Positions 36,932 through 51,101 are shown, counted from the stretch's first letter. The stretch is DNA of 64,000 bases from Rhynochetos jubatus (GCA_027574665.1 CM050648.1:138074175-138138174); one strand, 5' to 3'. A program made the numbers and translations. The notes: a model not told the origin generated them from the sequence alone.

Positions 36932-38475
36932 GAGTCAATTCATGGAGAAGACCCTCTGGCCACCCACCTCATTTACATAGTTTAATCAAGTCCAGCACAA
37001 ATGGGCCATACTTGCAAAAAAGCTTACATAAGCTAAGGCTGTTTCTTTAGCCAAAGATGCCTTTCTGTGTGAAAAGATGTTTCCCATTGCCCTGATCAGT
37101 GGTTTAACTGATGAATCAAGCTCTACTGAAATAAGCAGCCTTCTTAAACCAAGTCAGTCCAAGGAACAACACCAACTGTAAGCAAAACTTCTCAATGTCT
37201 GTGGTTTTGCCACCTGTAAGAACTGATAGAAAATCACCCAGTATTAGCAATAATTGTTCCACAAAGAAGTGATGATAATACATGAATTTGCTACTCAAAA
37301 ACTTTCTCCAGCAGACTGTTTCACCTCTAGCTTTCATGCAGAGGTTTGCTTAATCTTTTGTTGATAACACGACAACAAACAAATGCATTAACACAATAAC
37401 ACAGGGATTACTCACCTAATCAGTCCTTAGACTTATCATCTTCTAACTAACCTTTCCTACTAGGCAAGTGAAAATTTGAGAACGTTCGCTTATACTGAAC
37501 TTGCTTCTTTTGCACTAATATTTCATTCATAATTAGCAGCACAGCATTTTCCCCTGCAGAAACCTGTTTAATAAAACATTGAATTTTTAATGTTTTTGAC
37601 TGGGGGAGGTGCAAGCCATGTGCACTCCTAAAGATTAACACTCCTTTTCATTTTGCCATTGCTGAAGCACATTATTAGCGTTATGATCACCCTTGTCCTC
37701 TTGGATCATGCAGAACCCAGTGAAAACACTTCTATTGCTCTCTGAGACCTTGATTTTACACACAGCACTGCTATTTTAGAGCCAAGATGTATAAACTTAA
37801 TAAAGATGTTATCCTCAGTGTTTCATTTATGATGGCGTCGGTGCCAACTTCTGTAAATCTGTTGAGATAGCTTTTGGAATGATGACTGAATGGTAGAGGT
37901 TTTATACACAGGCATAAGTGAAGTTAGAAAGTTCCTTATTTGTACCCTGGAAAAAATTGAAGCCTTTATGAGTGTGATTTGTGGGCTGAGCTCATAGTTT
38001 GGAAGGTCTGTTTGTGGCTTGGCTGGTGACGTGGTGATACAAATTATACAACTTTGACAAGATAAAGCAGCAGTAATTTTAATAAAGGAGAGTGGATGCT
38101 TCACTACTGATAACCTTCACTGCTCATTCCTGAGTTCAAGCCTTGGCCAGACTGGTAGCAACAGAAGATGAAAATAGGACAGCTGTACCCCAAAGGCTCC
38201 TGCATTCCTTCTGTCTGCAAATCTTTGCACTTGCATGTGCAGACAAAGCTGAGTTCACACGCCAGTAGGCGCATATACATGCAATGACCTATTCTGTGCA
38301 CTCTCATATGGGTTTTTACACATCAGCCAATTTTGCCTTCTTAGAAATACCAAGCTACATGGTCATCGATCAGCGGACTACACAAGTTGAAGGCTTCAAG
38401 CCAGGTGCAGAGAATGCATGTACAAGCACCTTGATTGAACAGAAAATCTTTTTTTTCACTTATGGAGAAATCATG

Positions 38476-38492
38476 AAAAAAAAAAAAAAAAA
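38476..38492. repeat. A17 homopolymer
   Basis: A run of seventeen A. No recognisable retrosequence body lies on its 5' side, so it is treated as a simple repeat. Confidence 0.9.
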
Positions 38493-38604
38493 GAAGTATC
38501 TAACTAGGGTGAAGTTTGGGCAGGAAATAGTTTCACCCTTAAGAAGAGCACTCCTGAAACAAATGGCTCCTTCATGATATATGGAGTAGTGAGAACTTCC
38601 TAAT

Positions 38605-38680
38605 AAAAACCATGAAACTGGAAGGGACTACTTGGGTCAACTAATTCTGTCCCTTGCTCTAAGAAGCAGCCAAGACATAG
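38605..38680 (-). mobile_element. Possible degraded CR1 3' end
   Basis: The stretch 'ctggaagggactacttgggt' followed by 'caactaattctgtccctt' resembles the antisense of the CR1 3' tip, where a ggttggaagggacc block precedes a 'tctagtccaacccct'-like block. After about 38680 the similarity is lost. The call rests on two short motifs only, so a chance match is possible. Confidence 0.4.
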
Positions 38681-41600
38681 GCATCCTAAGCAAATGGGAC
38701 TGTAACCCATCCCCTCCACACACTGAGAGTTTCTTACTGTCAGCATCTGGTAACACATTTAAGACAAATGCCAAGAAACAGACCATGACAGAGAAGGTTG
38801 ATTTGTTATTGCTGTATTTTGTATGTCCTAAAGGTAGGATACCATCTTTCTATAGCAGTGACTTTGGAAACTTTCAAAATAGGCCAGGTTTCTGAGGCCA
38901 TGTTAATATTTGGTAGTTACATTCATCTCCTTTACGTTGAATGGCACAAAATAATTCACTACTGGAGCTATTAAATAATAAGATGCTCAGTTACAAAATA
39001 TCTTTGCAGTAATAGTCCAGAGCAAGTATGTCTATCATCTGGCACATTTTTGGCAGGATATGTCCAATATCTGAACCCAGAAAGGCCCTGGCTTCAAATG
39101 ATTTGAAGGACTCTTAATAACCTTAACACCGCCAGCTTAGTTTCTCAGACTGTGCCTCATATATGATTCATCCGACTCACGGTCTTGGCACACTGGTCAA
39201 GACCTGGATTTGAAGCATGCCAAAGCTGAAGAGTTAAGATGATCTGTGCTTCTGCTTTGAGCTATTTGAGACATAAGAGATTCATTGTAAAGTGTGGAGC
39301 TGAGCTGGGTTCCAAATCTCCCAAACATGCTGGATCCAGGACTTTGTGTCAGACTTCATTAATTAGTGCTGGGAAGTGTGAGAGGCAGGAGGTGTAAGAA
39401 GAGAGCATTTCATGTTAAGCTGCCTTGTAGCATAGAGTGATACAAAGCACTGTCAAACTGCCATGATTAACTGCCTTCCTGAATTTGAAATATTAAGAGG
39501 TACTGGTCTTGCTAGAGACCAGGCAGTTCACTAAATCACAGTGCATCTCTCTCAGCTGAAATATAAGCTCGCATAGAGAGAGCAACCACAGGTAGCTGTG
39601 TTTTTCTGGTCTGAGGACAGGCTTTTTGGGGCATAAATTTATTCTGTTGATGACCCGGAATGTGAACAGTAGTTTTGTAATAGAAAATGCTCTTTCCTCT
39701 GTGTATACATAGGAATGAAGGCAGCGTATCCTGGTATTTCATTGTCAGATGCCATTAAGAATAATGACTGGATCTTAATTGGCACAGCCCAGCATGTGTC
39801 AGTTCCTCATACTCTAAAGCAAAGGCCTCATGAATCTCACTAATCCACACTTGTAAGTGTTGCTTGATTTTTTCAACCTCCTTCAGTAATGAAGAAACAG
39901 TGAAGAGGAATACAGCTGAGTGGGTCTGGGAAGTGAATGCCAGGAAAGGGAGAGAAAGCAGAGGGATCAGGGACTTCAGTTATTTGGTTTTCTCCACATG
40001 GCACAGGGAAATTCCTGGACTTACACCTTTTCTGCATCTCTCCCTGACACTCTTGACCTTCATAGATACCAATGGTAAAGCATCTATTGACTCAAGATGA
40101 GATTCCACACAGTTGGATAACTCTCTCCTTACCCCCTTCCTCCTTTGTCCCCTGGTCCCCATCCCTTCTTGGTGCTCTGCCTCCTGTGACAACTCAGCAA
40201 GTCTGTTCAGCTCACTCAGCTTACAAAAAACGTCATCATAGCAGAAAGATGCAGGTTAGAGGTCAAAGAACAGCCTTGACCTTTTTTTCCCAGAAAATAG
40301 TTTGAATCTTTTATATATTAATGGGTGTGGAGAGTCTTTCCTCTTTCTAAACTGACTTGCAGGTGAATCTGCATATAACATTGCTGAGGGATGTTTGGGC
40401 ACTCAGGCTGCTGACCTTCCAAAGACTATTTAAAAATACCATCGATAATTTTACAGAAGAGCAAATATCTTTTATTATATTGTCTTGTGCAGTAAAACCC
40501 CTCTGCAGTGTCTGAAAAGATAATTTTCTATTATCTGCAAGAAGCCTTTTAATAAAGGAGAAAAAGAGTGCTGCACAGTTGTTTTATTGGCTGAGGTTCA
40601 TCCTGCAAACACAGAGATGTACCACCTAGGGCTCTGACAAACCGTCATCTTTGAAGCACTGTGGTAGTGAAGCAGCCCCTGTGGTAGCTCAGTACCCACT
40701 TCTGATCATTTTTATTTAGCATCCTGCTTTAGAAGGAGGTACAACAAGTTTCTCCCCTTCGTTTCTTTATTTCTTGTTGGGAATAAGGATGGGATCAGAA
40801 CACTTGGGTGTGCTGCTGTAATGAAACATTCAAAATGTTATCTGCATTCAGTCCTGCCTGCCTCCTTCCTTTCTTTCTGGAAAGGAATTAATTACTGTAC
40901 AGTGGGTGCTTCCAAATATCGCAGTTAACACTTCCAGATGTAAATCAGCAGGGTGTGTAAGTACAAAAGCCAGCAAGAAGGAAGGAAGGGACGATAGTAT
41001 TTTGCCAGTAGAGGCCAAGGTTTTAAGTGGTATAAATATGTGAAAATTCACTCTCTCTGAAAATCCAGCATCTACTTCAGAGCAAAGCTTGAGGGACATG
41101 TTCTTGCTGAAACTCCCACTAACTTCAGGAGGGCTGAGATTTCCTCTGTACCGTTTTGATGTATCTGGCCCTATCAGTGGCCTGTTCAAGCCACTGCAGT
41201 CCTGTCCTATACAGCCTCTGGAGACAGGCGGGATGCACTTTGGAAACCTATTTGTAACGGCTATTTCTCTAATAGGATTTTTTAACCTTTGCATACTTAA
41301 TCTGCCCTAAGGGGAGACAGCATTCATAATACGTGTAATTCTGTTACCTGTAAGCTTGTTTTACTTAATTATCTTCTTTGGACCCTTAGAAATAGCCCAT
41401 GGACCTCAGGTTGAAACCACTAGAATATGGTAATAGAGAGCAAGTTTCTGGATCTGCAGCATAGTCCTTGTACCCTGCTTGCACTTCTCTGGGGATGCCA
41501 GATGGCTCTTGATGGAAACTTCCTAAACAGAAAGAGTATTGGACGGCCTCTGGTGCTCTCCCCCTGTATAAGACACTTCGTAGCACTAATGTTTGGACTG

Positions 41601-44600
41601 AGTTTTGGCCGGAGCTCTCAGTGCCCCAGGAGACTTCACCACCATAAGTGCACTGAGCTGGCTGGCAGCAGGTTCCTGCTCTCATTTTGTTCTGGAGCTG
41701 CTCTTTGTAAGGCAGAAAGGTGGCAGAAACCTTCACCTTGCACTTGCTTTGCTTCCATGTCACATACTGTCTCAAAGCCTTGATTTCAAGTTATCATCTC
41801 TCTTTTTTTTGAGGAGAGATGCAAGACTGACTTCATGGGTAGGGTTTGCCCAGTGAAGCTCTTTTTTGTACTTTTTTTTTACTCTGTTTTCCTTCCTCTT
41901 TCCATACTTCTTGCGTTTGGAAAGCAAGTACAAATTTCCCTGGTGGATTTTTTCAACATTACTGTAATAATTGCCTACACTTAACTATACCAAAAGTGAT
42001 ATTATGGAGGTCATTTATTAATTTTTTATGTATGTTAACTGTATAAATAATGATTTGTAAAATTAGGCAGAAGTTACATTAAATTGAGCAGTGGTTAAAT
42101 CTTGACACTGTTTATATTTATCTTCTAAAATAATTAAACCTCCATTTCATTTAGAAGACCATGTCCAGACAGTTGTAATATGTTTAATATTTTTATGGCA
42201 AGTCATTTAACTCAGAATTTCACTAAATTAATTGCAGTGTAAACTTTATTTAAGATTCTCCAAGTGAACATACAGTTGTACGGTAGTAAAGAATTAATAC
42301 TGTATATCTTTGGAAGGGCATTACCTTGAAATTGTCAGCCAATTTCTCATAATATTCAACAGTGAATCATTATTTGAATGTTAGGTCATATTCCAACGTA
42401 CTTGTCCACATGCCGGCAGCTCAGAGACCGTGAATCACCTTCGTGTCAAATAATGTGTGATGGATGGTTGTCTTTGGCTTCCAGAGCCAGCAAAGCTCAG
42501 GGACAAGAATGAAAGGGACAAAAGGAGAGAGAATGGTGTGAAAGCAAATATCAGAAAGAGAGGTTTTCAGACACACGTAGAACTGGCCCTTAAATCCATC
42601 CTGAAGCAGGACATAATATAAAACAAGGCATTGATGTGTTTCTAGTGAAATACTGAAGATGTGTATTTATCTGTGAGGCTGAGGGGGCTGTAAGGGAATT
42701 CAGAGCTATGGGTAGGGTTTGGTTTCCTAACTTTGGTGCACTGGAAAAGACAACCACAGTCTCTATGCCTTGGAATGAGTGAGATGTGAATCCCAGGCAG
42801 AGCTCTGGCTGGGAAGCTGTGTCTCACCAAGCTGCACTAATCCGTTTGTCTCAGCCCTTGTCAATATGGCTTCTGGAACATAGAAAAGTACCTGTGTGGA
42901 AAGCTGCTCCTGAAACACACCTTCAGGTTTCCCCAAAAATAAATCTGAGCCTCTGAAATGGAAAGGAACAGAGAAAGGGGGAGAAGAGCTGGTAACAGGG
43001 TCAGTACCCAGATTTCACCTCAGGTCTGCGTGACATCTCACGGGTGATGCTGGGCTAACAAGTTTGGCTGGGCAATGCTGAGTGTGGCAATGCTGGTGAC
43101 AGCTGAGGTGACTTTTTTCCTCATGACCTGTATGTTCAGGTTGGCTGTTCCTGGTGTCATGCTTCAGATGTCAGATTAAGGACCTGTGTATAAATACTTA
43201 CAATTCAGCCTAAACTCTGATAACAACTCAGTTTGATAGCCAGCCTTCCTAAAATGACTTAGATACAGCACCCTTCCTTATTTTCCCTCTCATATTCTTT
43301 CACAGTGTTATTTGACTCATGAGACATTATTTTTGCCTCACAAGAGGCTTCATTGGCTGGTGATTTGAAATCATCTTGTAAATCTCAGTGCCCAACAGTT
43401 CTCTGGATACAGAAGTGCTCTCTGAAAGCAGATGTAACTCAGTAGGAGACCTTTGTGCCTTTCAAGTTTCCTTTTCACCCCTGTATTGCCTCCGTCCCTA
43501 ACATAGAGCTGAGAGGCTCTCCTGCTTTTCCATGGAAGTCTGGACATGCTCAAAACAGGAAAGGTTTTTCTGCTCCTATGTCTTTAAAGGTAGTGAGCAA
43601 TAAAAATATCAGATTACTGAACCAAACCAAGTCCATTTATCATATTTCCCGCAGCAAAGGGGTGATGATCTGAATGACCTGATTGAGCTGAGGTACAAGA
43701 ACTCTATGTACAGGGATGTATCTACTGTTCAAAAGCTTATGTGAAAATTCAGTGACAACACACCCAAATACTTTGACCACCAATAATGTTTAGGATGTCA
43801 TTTAAAATTCAAGGTGATGTCAAACGTTTTTAAATTCATTACATACTTCCTGTCAAATCAGATGTTATTTGAAAGGCAAAGGACTGCATAGCATACTCTT
43901 TTAATTGTGAGGAGACATAATTTCAAATTATTAAAATAATTTGAACACTGGGTTTGGCACTTTTTATTCACCTTCAGTTCTGTAATGAAATGCTGGTGGC
44001 CATGCAGACAGGTCTATTGAATAAAATGCTTGGTATGTAAAATGTACTGAAATTCCCTCTTCTCAAGGATCAGCTGCTGCAATTGGTTAATGAGAAACTG
44101 CAAATGGGTAGGGAACACGTGTCCTTCCCCATGTTCTGGCATTGCACACAAGACTTTCCTTCTTTCCCCTGAGGTTAGCGTGGAGGGAACAACATCATAA
44201 TTCAAAACAGGTGCAAGCAACGGTTTAGCAAATTCCTTCCATTTTCAACTCTCAACAATTGGCCCGGTTTCATATGTGCTCAAACTCTCAAATTGCAGGC
44301 TTATCAGATACTGACACTGGTTATGTTTATATACCTGAATACTCAAGAACATCTGCTGTATTGAAATTCATCATTCAAAAGACTTAATTAAAATAATGCT
44401 GAATTGGAGACTCAGCATGCATTACCAGAGTGCATATTTGTTTTCCTACAATCAATTAAGACTGTATTCATGAAAACAACTCCTGCAACGAAATCTGTAT
44501 GTTTAATCCTTATGCTAATCTCCTCAGAATTTGTAGTACTGTTTCAGAGGCAGTCAATTGAAGACTTTATTTTCCTTAATAAAACTGCGCAACATGTTTT

Positions 44601-46466
44601 CATTAACTCAACAAGAGGTAAATCAGGATTGATGTCTAGTATAAACACTGAGAGAAAAATCTAGATCGAGGCATCTTGGTAATAAATAGTAACCCATACT
44701 TCAAGCTGGCTGAGTGTCTTTCCAGGTATGGTATTACTGAGTATTAAAAAATGCTCATTAAAAACTAAGTATTGAAAGATGCTTTGCCCTCCAAGCACAT
44801 ACTGTCTCTGTGATCTACTATTCTATCATTGATTTAAGAGATTAAGAAATCTAACACAATCAATAACCTACTCACACATAATCTGATTTGTCTCCATCAC
44901 CAATGGGGTGTTGTTTGTAATGTTATAGCCTACTACAGCCACTTGCATTCCATGCTGGGCTTGAATTAGAATAGCAACTGTGTGCAGCGTTTAGGAGTCG
45001 ACTGTTACCTTTTTCTTTCTGTAATGAGAAAATGCGTATACAAGTTTGCTTTCTTGAAATAATCCAACATTTGGAAACTAACATTTGGAGCTACCATTTG
45101 GAAATGAAAATGTTCTGCTTTCTTTCAAAAGAAGTGTTGAGAGGTAGGTTGTGATGCAACGGAGAAGTTTAGGGGAAGTTGGGAAAGATCAGATGGGTGG
45201 ACAGAGGAGGAACTGGAAAGCAACAGGGATTTGTTATAGGGAAGGGATTAAATAACAGAGGAGGGCTGATCTCATTCTCTTCGGTCACAGGACCCTGATG
45301 ACATCCCACTGATCCTACCCCAAACGTACAAGCACCCTCATTCCTCACATCCAGAGTGCTGCTGCAAAGAACTGCTGCCACACATACAACAAGTCCTCTG
45401 GGGCCAACAATTGACCAACAAAAACTTCAGTAGACAACAGGAATGCTTCTCTCTTCCTGAAACACAGGCAAAGTCTGTTGCTCATGGTCTCTGCCTCCTT
45501 GGCTATGCTGTGAGTGTTTTGCTGGTGGGTTGTGTTGTCCCGGATTAAAGCTTCACTCAGGACAGACAGCAAAGCTTATTTCTAATAATGATCAATAATG
45601 CAGGCAACTCCTTCCTGCCTATGGGATGTCAGTGAATAAGAATCAGAAAGAACAAGCCCTCTAGAATCAAGCCCCAAGCAAGGTAAAACTTCTACTGTCC
45701 TCTTTATGGTCTCCATGGATGCAGGGTTTGACAGGACCCTTTCTGACAAGCAGGTGTCCAGCAGTGCTGTAAGTGTCTGGCTAAAGCTGGGCTCATTGAC
45801 ATCCAGCTCTCTGGGAAGGCACATATCCAGATGCGAGGATGTAGAGGTGGGAGAGCTTTGGCTGAACTGAGAAATGCATGGGACAACTCCCTAGGAACAG
45901 GAAGAAGCAGCAGCGGGATTGCAGCTTGCCTGTACTGAAAACATCTCTCATTTTGACAGCTGTTTTTCCTAGATCTGCCATGGACAGGGGTCAGGTCTCA
46001 GGTCTGCATTCACAGCAGTGGAGATGTGCTTCACAGACCAGAGAGAAGGATAGCCTTCAGTGGGAAGTGGCTGAGAACCACCAGGAAGATGGAAAGAGGA
46101 ATGACAAAGTTTGATTGTTAACGTTGCAGGGAAAGGAAAGTAATGGCTTCCTCTCAGCAGCGGAAATGAATTTAATGAACAACTCATAAAAGACTGCACT
46201 TGCCAGCTGTTGTCCCAGGAATCATCGCCTGCATGGCTTCCATGGGATGCTTATGTCTGTCAGCAAAGTCATCAAATGAAGAACTTCGAAGAGGGCCATT
46301 CACTGGCCTTCACCTTTGAGACTTTGGAGGCCAACAGGATTCGGTTCAAGGGCTATATCACTTCATGCCTGCCCTCTGTAAATCATCAGTTCAGGGCCAT
46401 TGACTTTCAGGCAAAATTTTGCCCCTTAGCAAATAAAATTTGATTTATTTTCATTCCTTTACACAG
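38681..46466. other. Non-coding, nothing recognised
   Basis: Repeat-poor sequence. The longest frame, 148 codons on the minus strand (40848-41294), shows no recognisable domain and overlaps an open plus-strand frame. A TGCTGA/TCAGCA pair near 44398-44417 has the wrong spacing for a MAF site. Confidence 0.5.
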
Positions 46467-47922
46467 TTTTGCACCCAAACTGAAGAACCCTTTGCCTGCT
46501 GAGACTATTAGAAGTCTGATATATTGCAGGCTGATTTGTAAGGATTTACTATGTGCAGGAAGGTGAGTACTTGCATCCCTGCATGATGAGGATGGCAGTC
46601 TTCCAGCAAGGGAAGGAAGAAAGAGCGTGAGCAGGCAGACCAAGGAAGATGAGAACACTAAATGAAGAAAAATCTGAGCTGTGAGTTTCTCACTTTACCT
46701 CATGTTTTGGAGAATAAGTGAGGAGGCTAATCAGCAATCACAAATTGTTTGGTTTCTTTTATTTAAGTTGATATAAATTTGTTCAATTATCAGTATCCCA
46801 TAAAAATCTAAGCTTTATTTTCTAAGGGGAGGGTCTAAATATCAGCTTTAAATTCTGAGACAGGCACTGCTGCCCTGAGCGATGCAGAGAAGATTCCTTT
46901 CTCCAGTCATGAAATGTCTCCCTGTATCTCTGAGCTCATGATTCTCACAGGGAAAAATCCAGCAGAGTCACCTCTAAGGTGGCTTTTTCCCCACCCTTTT
47001 CATCCAGGCAGAATGTACTGAATATTATTCAGACTTTCCCAGGAGGTGTGGCACATCTCTGGGCCTGGGTGTGGAAATGTACCTGTTTGGGGTAAAGCCA
47101 CTCTTGGCTGTCCTGATGTGATTAAAATGCTGATAGACTGCAGGTCAAGTGGTAGGTACTGGGTCCAGTATAAACAGTGGGGAAGAAACACCCTTCAGGT
47201 TGCAGGGAAAATTGTTAAATGAGGGATTCTGATTTGGAAGAGCTTTCTTAGTTGGTTTGAATAACATTTGCAGACCCTTCTTTAATACATGAGAAACCAG
47301 TAGGCATTGAAAAACACAAGAACACTAGGATTTTTTTTCACCTTTGACAATGCTGTAAAAATAGACATACAACAAAAGCATGTCTACAACTTCTCAGTAG
47401 CTATGGTCAGACCCTGGTATTTTCTATAGTCTTAACACCATATGATTTATGTCAGCTCTAACAAATGAAGTATTTTCTTTGAGTTCTCCCAGATTCCTTT
47501 TGTGAGAGAAACTCTATTCATGTTTCTGATTACTATATTCTTGTAATTCCAGGTTCATGAATATAGTTAGAGTGTATTTGCCAATCTACATCAGACCATG
47601 AATTTATTAACTCTTTCCAGTACCTACCAACAACCATGAGGAGAGAAAGACCCTAAATGCTGAAAACAAGTGGAGAACAAGACAATTATTGCTACATCTG
47701 CATCACAGACACAAGTCCGGTTCTGAAGCAATACATCTACTTACTGGTATTCTGTGTGTCTGTAGTTATTTACAATCCCATTATTCAATATCTCACCTGA
47801 ACCTCCTTCAGCATTGAATTCCACAGGCAAAACTGTCCACATGAAATGCTATTTGTATATGTTGCAGATTTATGTACCTTTCACTTCCTTGCATTTTTAT
47901 TAACCAGAAAGGACAAAGACTT

Positions 47923-47937
47923 AAAAAAAAAAAAAAA
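47923..47937. repeat. A15 homopolymer
   Basis: Fifteen A after 'ggacaaagactt'. No retrotransposed gene body is seen upstream. Confidence 0.9.
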
Positions 47938-48599
47938 GAAGCTAAGAATAAAATCAATGGAAACGGATCTCATTTCAAACTGTCCATTTTATAATTGCTG
48001 TGGCAAGAAAATGGCCGGATAAATGAGAACATGTTCCAAGCCACTAAAGTGACAAGACATATTATTCCTCGGGACAAGTGTTTATTCTAGTTCATCTGTT
48101 ACTTTCAAATTCCGTGCTTGATTGGAGACCCTGATAATTCATGTTCCACTAAAATAAGTAGCCTGAAGTTAATAATTTTTCTTTCTGCTAATCTTTCTGT
48201 TTAAAAGAATGCCAGACACTTGGCATTTTCCATCACAACTTGCAATATCAGATTGGAAAAGGATTAAGTCTGCACAGTGATACTATGAAAACACAGTAAA
48301 GACAACCTGGAGCAGAAATTAAATAAAAATGTCTTGGGAAATATAAAAATAGATTTCAGCAAGATAAACAATAATAGTATTTTGGAGGATGAGTGGTTTC
48401 CTGAGTAAAGCATTAACCTTTCACCTTCAGGATATCAATAAACAGTGGGATCCTATGACAGGGATTGATTTAAATAACTTTGCTCCCTCCCCTTCTAGCC
48501 CAAATGGTTGCTACATTGCAGAGGCCTGAAACAAGAAAGCTCCTCAAATGCAGTGCTCTGGAGGTGCAACATCTCCTTCTGGTAAAAAAACACTGGGCA

Positions 48600-48830
48600 C
48601 TTCAGAGCAGGGTTGAAGGTGAATCATGTTATGATTGGCTTTAATTAGCACTTCCACCAGCTGCAGATTTCTTTACCTGCAGCTGAATTGCACTTGGAAA
48701 GGTGTGAAAGCCCTATTGCCTTTGTAAACATCAAAGAGATTAATTTCTAATCTGATCTTTTTAACCAAGCTCTCCTGCTGATCAGAAAAAGTGAGGGCAA
48801 ACACCTCTGAAGAAAAAAAAAAAATGAAGT
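48600..48830. promoter_or_regulatory. Motif-dense stretch, possible enhancer
   Basis: Within about 200 bases there are TGATTGG (48633), TTAATTAG (48641), two CAGCTG E-boxes (48658 and 48680) forming the arms of a 9-bp inverted repeat with a 10-base gap (48658-48666 and 48677-48685), GTAAACA, and another TTAAT. Mixed homeodomain, forkhead and E-box motifs in sequence free of repeats resemble conserved developmental enhancers of gene deserts. Conservation cannot be seen from one sequence, so this is inference. Confidence 0.25.
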
Positions 48831-51101
48831 GACTTTGGAATTTGAGATTTATTATTTATTATTCTAGATTGATATGTATTTATTATTTAGTTTGTTAGTT
48901 CTCTGGGACTTATGCCTCCTCTCTTGCACCTAGCTCACAGTCAGTGCTATATAAATAAGTCATTATTGTTAATATTTGATAAGGGTAGCTGAAAGATCAC
49001 TGTAAGCAATGATCAATGAGACTTCTTGATTCCTGATTCTGCTTTGGCTTCCACCACTTTACACCACTGGAATTCCTCCTGCTTCTTTGGGATTGATCCT
49101 GGATTGCAGCAAAGCAAAGTGAAGATCAAGACATTTCTGTCTGAATGGTCTGGGGAACAAGTAATAAACACAGGCTTTGTAAACTCTGATGCATGTAGTA
49201 TGATATGAAAATATAACTGATTAAGGGTTCAATCCACAGCAAGTGAAAATGGAAGTAATTTCTTTGGTGTCATCAGGGCAAATACCAATTTACTCCAGCT
49301 GAAGAACTTTCGACAATTTGTTGATGAAGTCAGGTCTATAAAAATTACCTCCTGGGACACCGCATTTCTAAGGCTCTTGTGCAGTCTATTGTACAATGAC
49401 AACAGAACAGGCTGGCTGGCCAGTGAAATGAGTACCAGAAGTCTTTATTTTCCAAGCCCCAGGTAAGATGACCAGTTTTAAGGCCTAGGCCAGCGAGGAG
49501 CATCCCTGGCGCTTGCTGAGCCCCGGAGGAGGGGAGCCTGAGGTCTGTCTGGTGGGCAGCCACACTATGCTGCCTGCTGCCTTACACATATCCTCATGTG
49601 GGAAGACAAGGGGGAATTTTAAAGGGGGCTTTCAGCTCAAACATGCCTCTGTCTGACAGCAGTGTCTCAGAGCCACCCACAGATGGAGTTTAGCCAGATC
49701 CAACACCATTTTGCCAGTTCTCCAGGCCACATCCTCCCATCTACCTTTAACCCTCCAGCATCCTATCAAAGTAGTGGATCCTTTTGCCTAGGCAGAAGAT
49801 GCACATGGCCAAATTTGTCCTTTCTCTTGTGACAGTCAGCCTGCATAGAGGGATTCATTATCTGGGACAAAAAGCCAAGTGTCTCCAAATGTGTATCTCT
49901 GTCAACATCCTTTTACATATGAACTGGAGGGAGCCTCTGGGATTTCCTTTAAGACAAAGAGTAGCAGGCATCTAAGGTGGTGTTTGGATCCCAGCTGAGT
50001 AGTCCATGACAAATGAGACTGTGCTGTGCTCTAATCCTTCTGTGCCTTTGTGCCTTTGAGCCTCATCTGCTTTTTGTTCCGAACAAAGCCCATATTTCTC
50101 ATTTGTCTCCTCTATTTCAGGAGACATGCTCAGGGCTTTTCCGATTTGCAGCTTGGCCAGAGAGACTGGAGCTTTTTCCTGAAGACAAGATCCTCTCTGC
50201 TTTCTTTTTTTGCCCTCAAGTAGGGTGTATATCTAATTAGAGATGGAGAAACTGTAAAAGCATCAAACACAATTTGGGCAAAGGCCAAAAACACAGCTAG
50301 AAACAGAAGCTTTTCTTAATTGTTCCTCTCAATACATGTTCTGAAAAGAAAATACTCCTGGCCTTTGAGGTCCAGCAGGACCCTTCTTGGGCAACTTTTG
50401 GAGTCTTTTCTCCAAGATTATTTTGAACATCGAGTGTAAGGTGTCCAGCAAAGCAGAAGGAAAGAAGCTCTGCTTCCTATAGGTCTGCTCCCTCTGGCCA
50501 AAGACATTTTGATCAGGCTTTCATTAAATCTCTTAATTTGAGGAGTATTATCTTTGTCATCAAATAAAGAAACCTGAAAATGCAGAGGTCACCTTCCTGA
50601 TGCACTCTAGAACCACAGGACATAGAAAAAAGAACTAGTCTCCATTTCGGTGGAGTTACTCAGGCTCACTGTCATGTAAATCCACCTTGTCATCTGCTTT
50701 CACTGTGTCACTTAGGAAGTCATCTATCTAACACAGACCCATATTGCTTACATTAACTCTTCTGTTGTGGGCACTGCGCAGACAAGGGAAAGATGGAGTT
50801 GTCGGTTGCTCAGTAAAGTCTTTTGCACTCAGAGGAGAAAATATGCTTTTGGGACCTTAATTCTCTGAGCTGTTCACCTGGTTTGCCTGAAGCAATTCCC
50901 CAGAGCTAGCAAAAAATTATTTTCCTTTTCCTACCCTACTTCACCCCTTTTGTAGACACACTGAGCCTGGAAATCCTCTGGGATTTGTTCTGCTATGCAC
51001 ACACAAAATGCGCCAGTCACCAAATATCTCTCTCCACTAAGCTAACAAGGATTTAAAACGGGAAGAGTCTTTATATCTATAGAAAATATAATTTTGACAG
51101 G

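Larger units (their letters stand above)
31461..38604. other. Non-coding with several A/T homopolymers
   Basis: Contains the T19, A15 and A12 (36667-36678) runs, the recursive-splice-like site at 33294, and a very AT-rich section at about 36100-36250. No gene or other transposon was identified. Confidence 0.5.

Noticed and set aside
36830-37330. Possible LTR-like element
   Set aside because: No terminal inverted TG/CA ends, no duplicated ends and no internal retroviral sequence were recognised.
40848-41294. 148-codon minus-strand open frame as a gene
   Set aside because: No recognisable domain, overlaps an open frame on the other strand, and lies in a locally stop-poor patch.
44398-44417. 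TGCTGA...TCAGCA pair as a MAF-type site
   Set aside because: The half-sites are separated by 8 bases, whereas the known site has the halves nearly touching.
49226-49240. GGTTCAATCC resembling a tRNA B box
   Set aside because: No A box, acceptor stem or cloverleaf can be formed around it.
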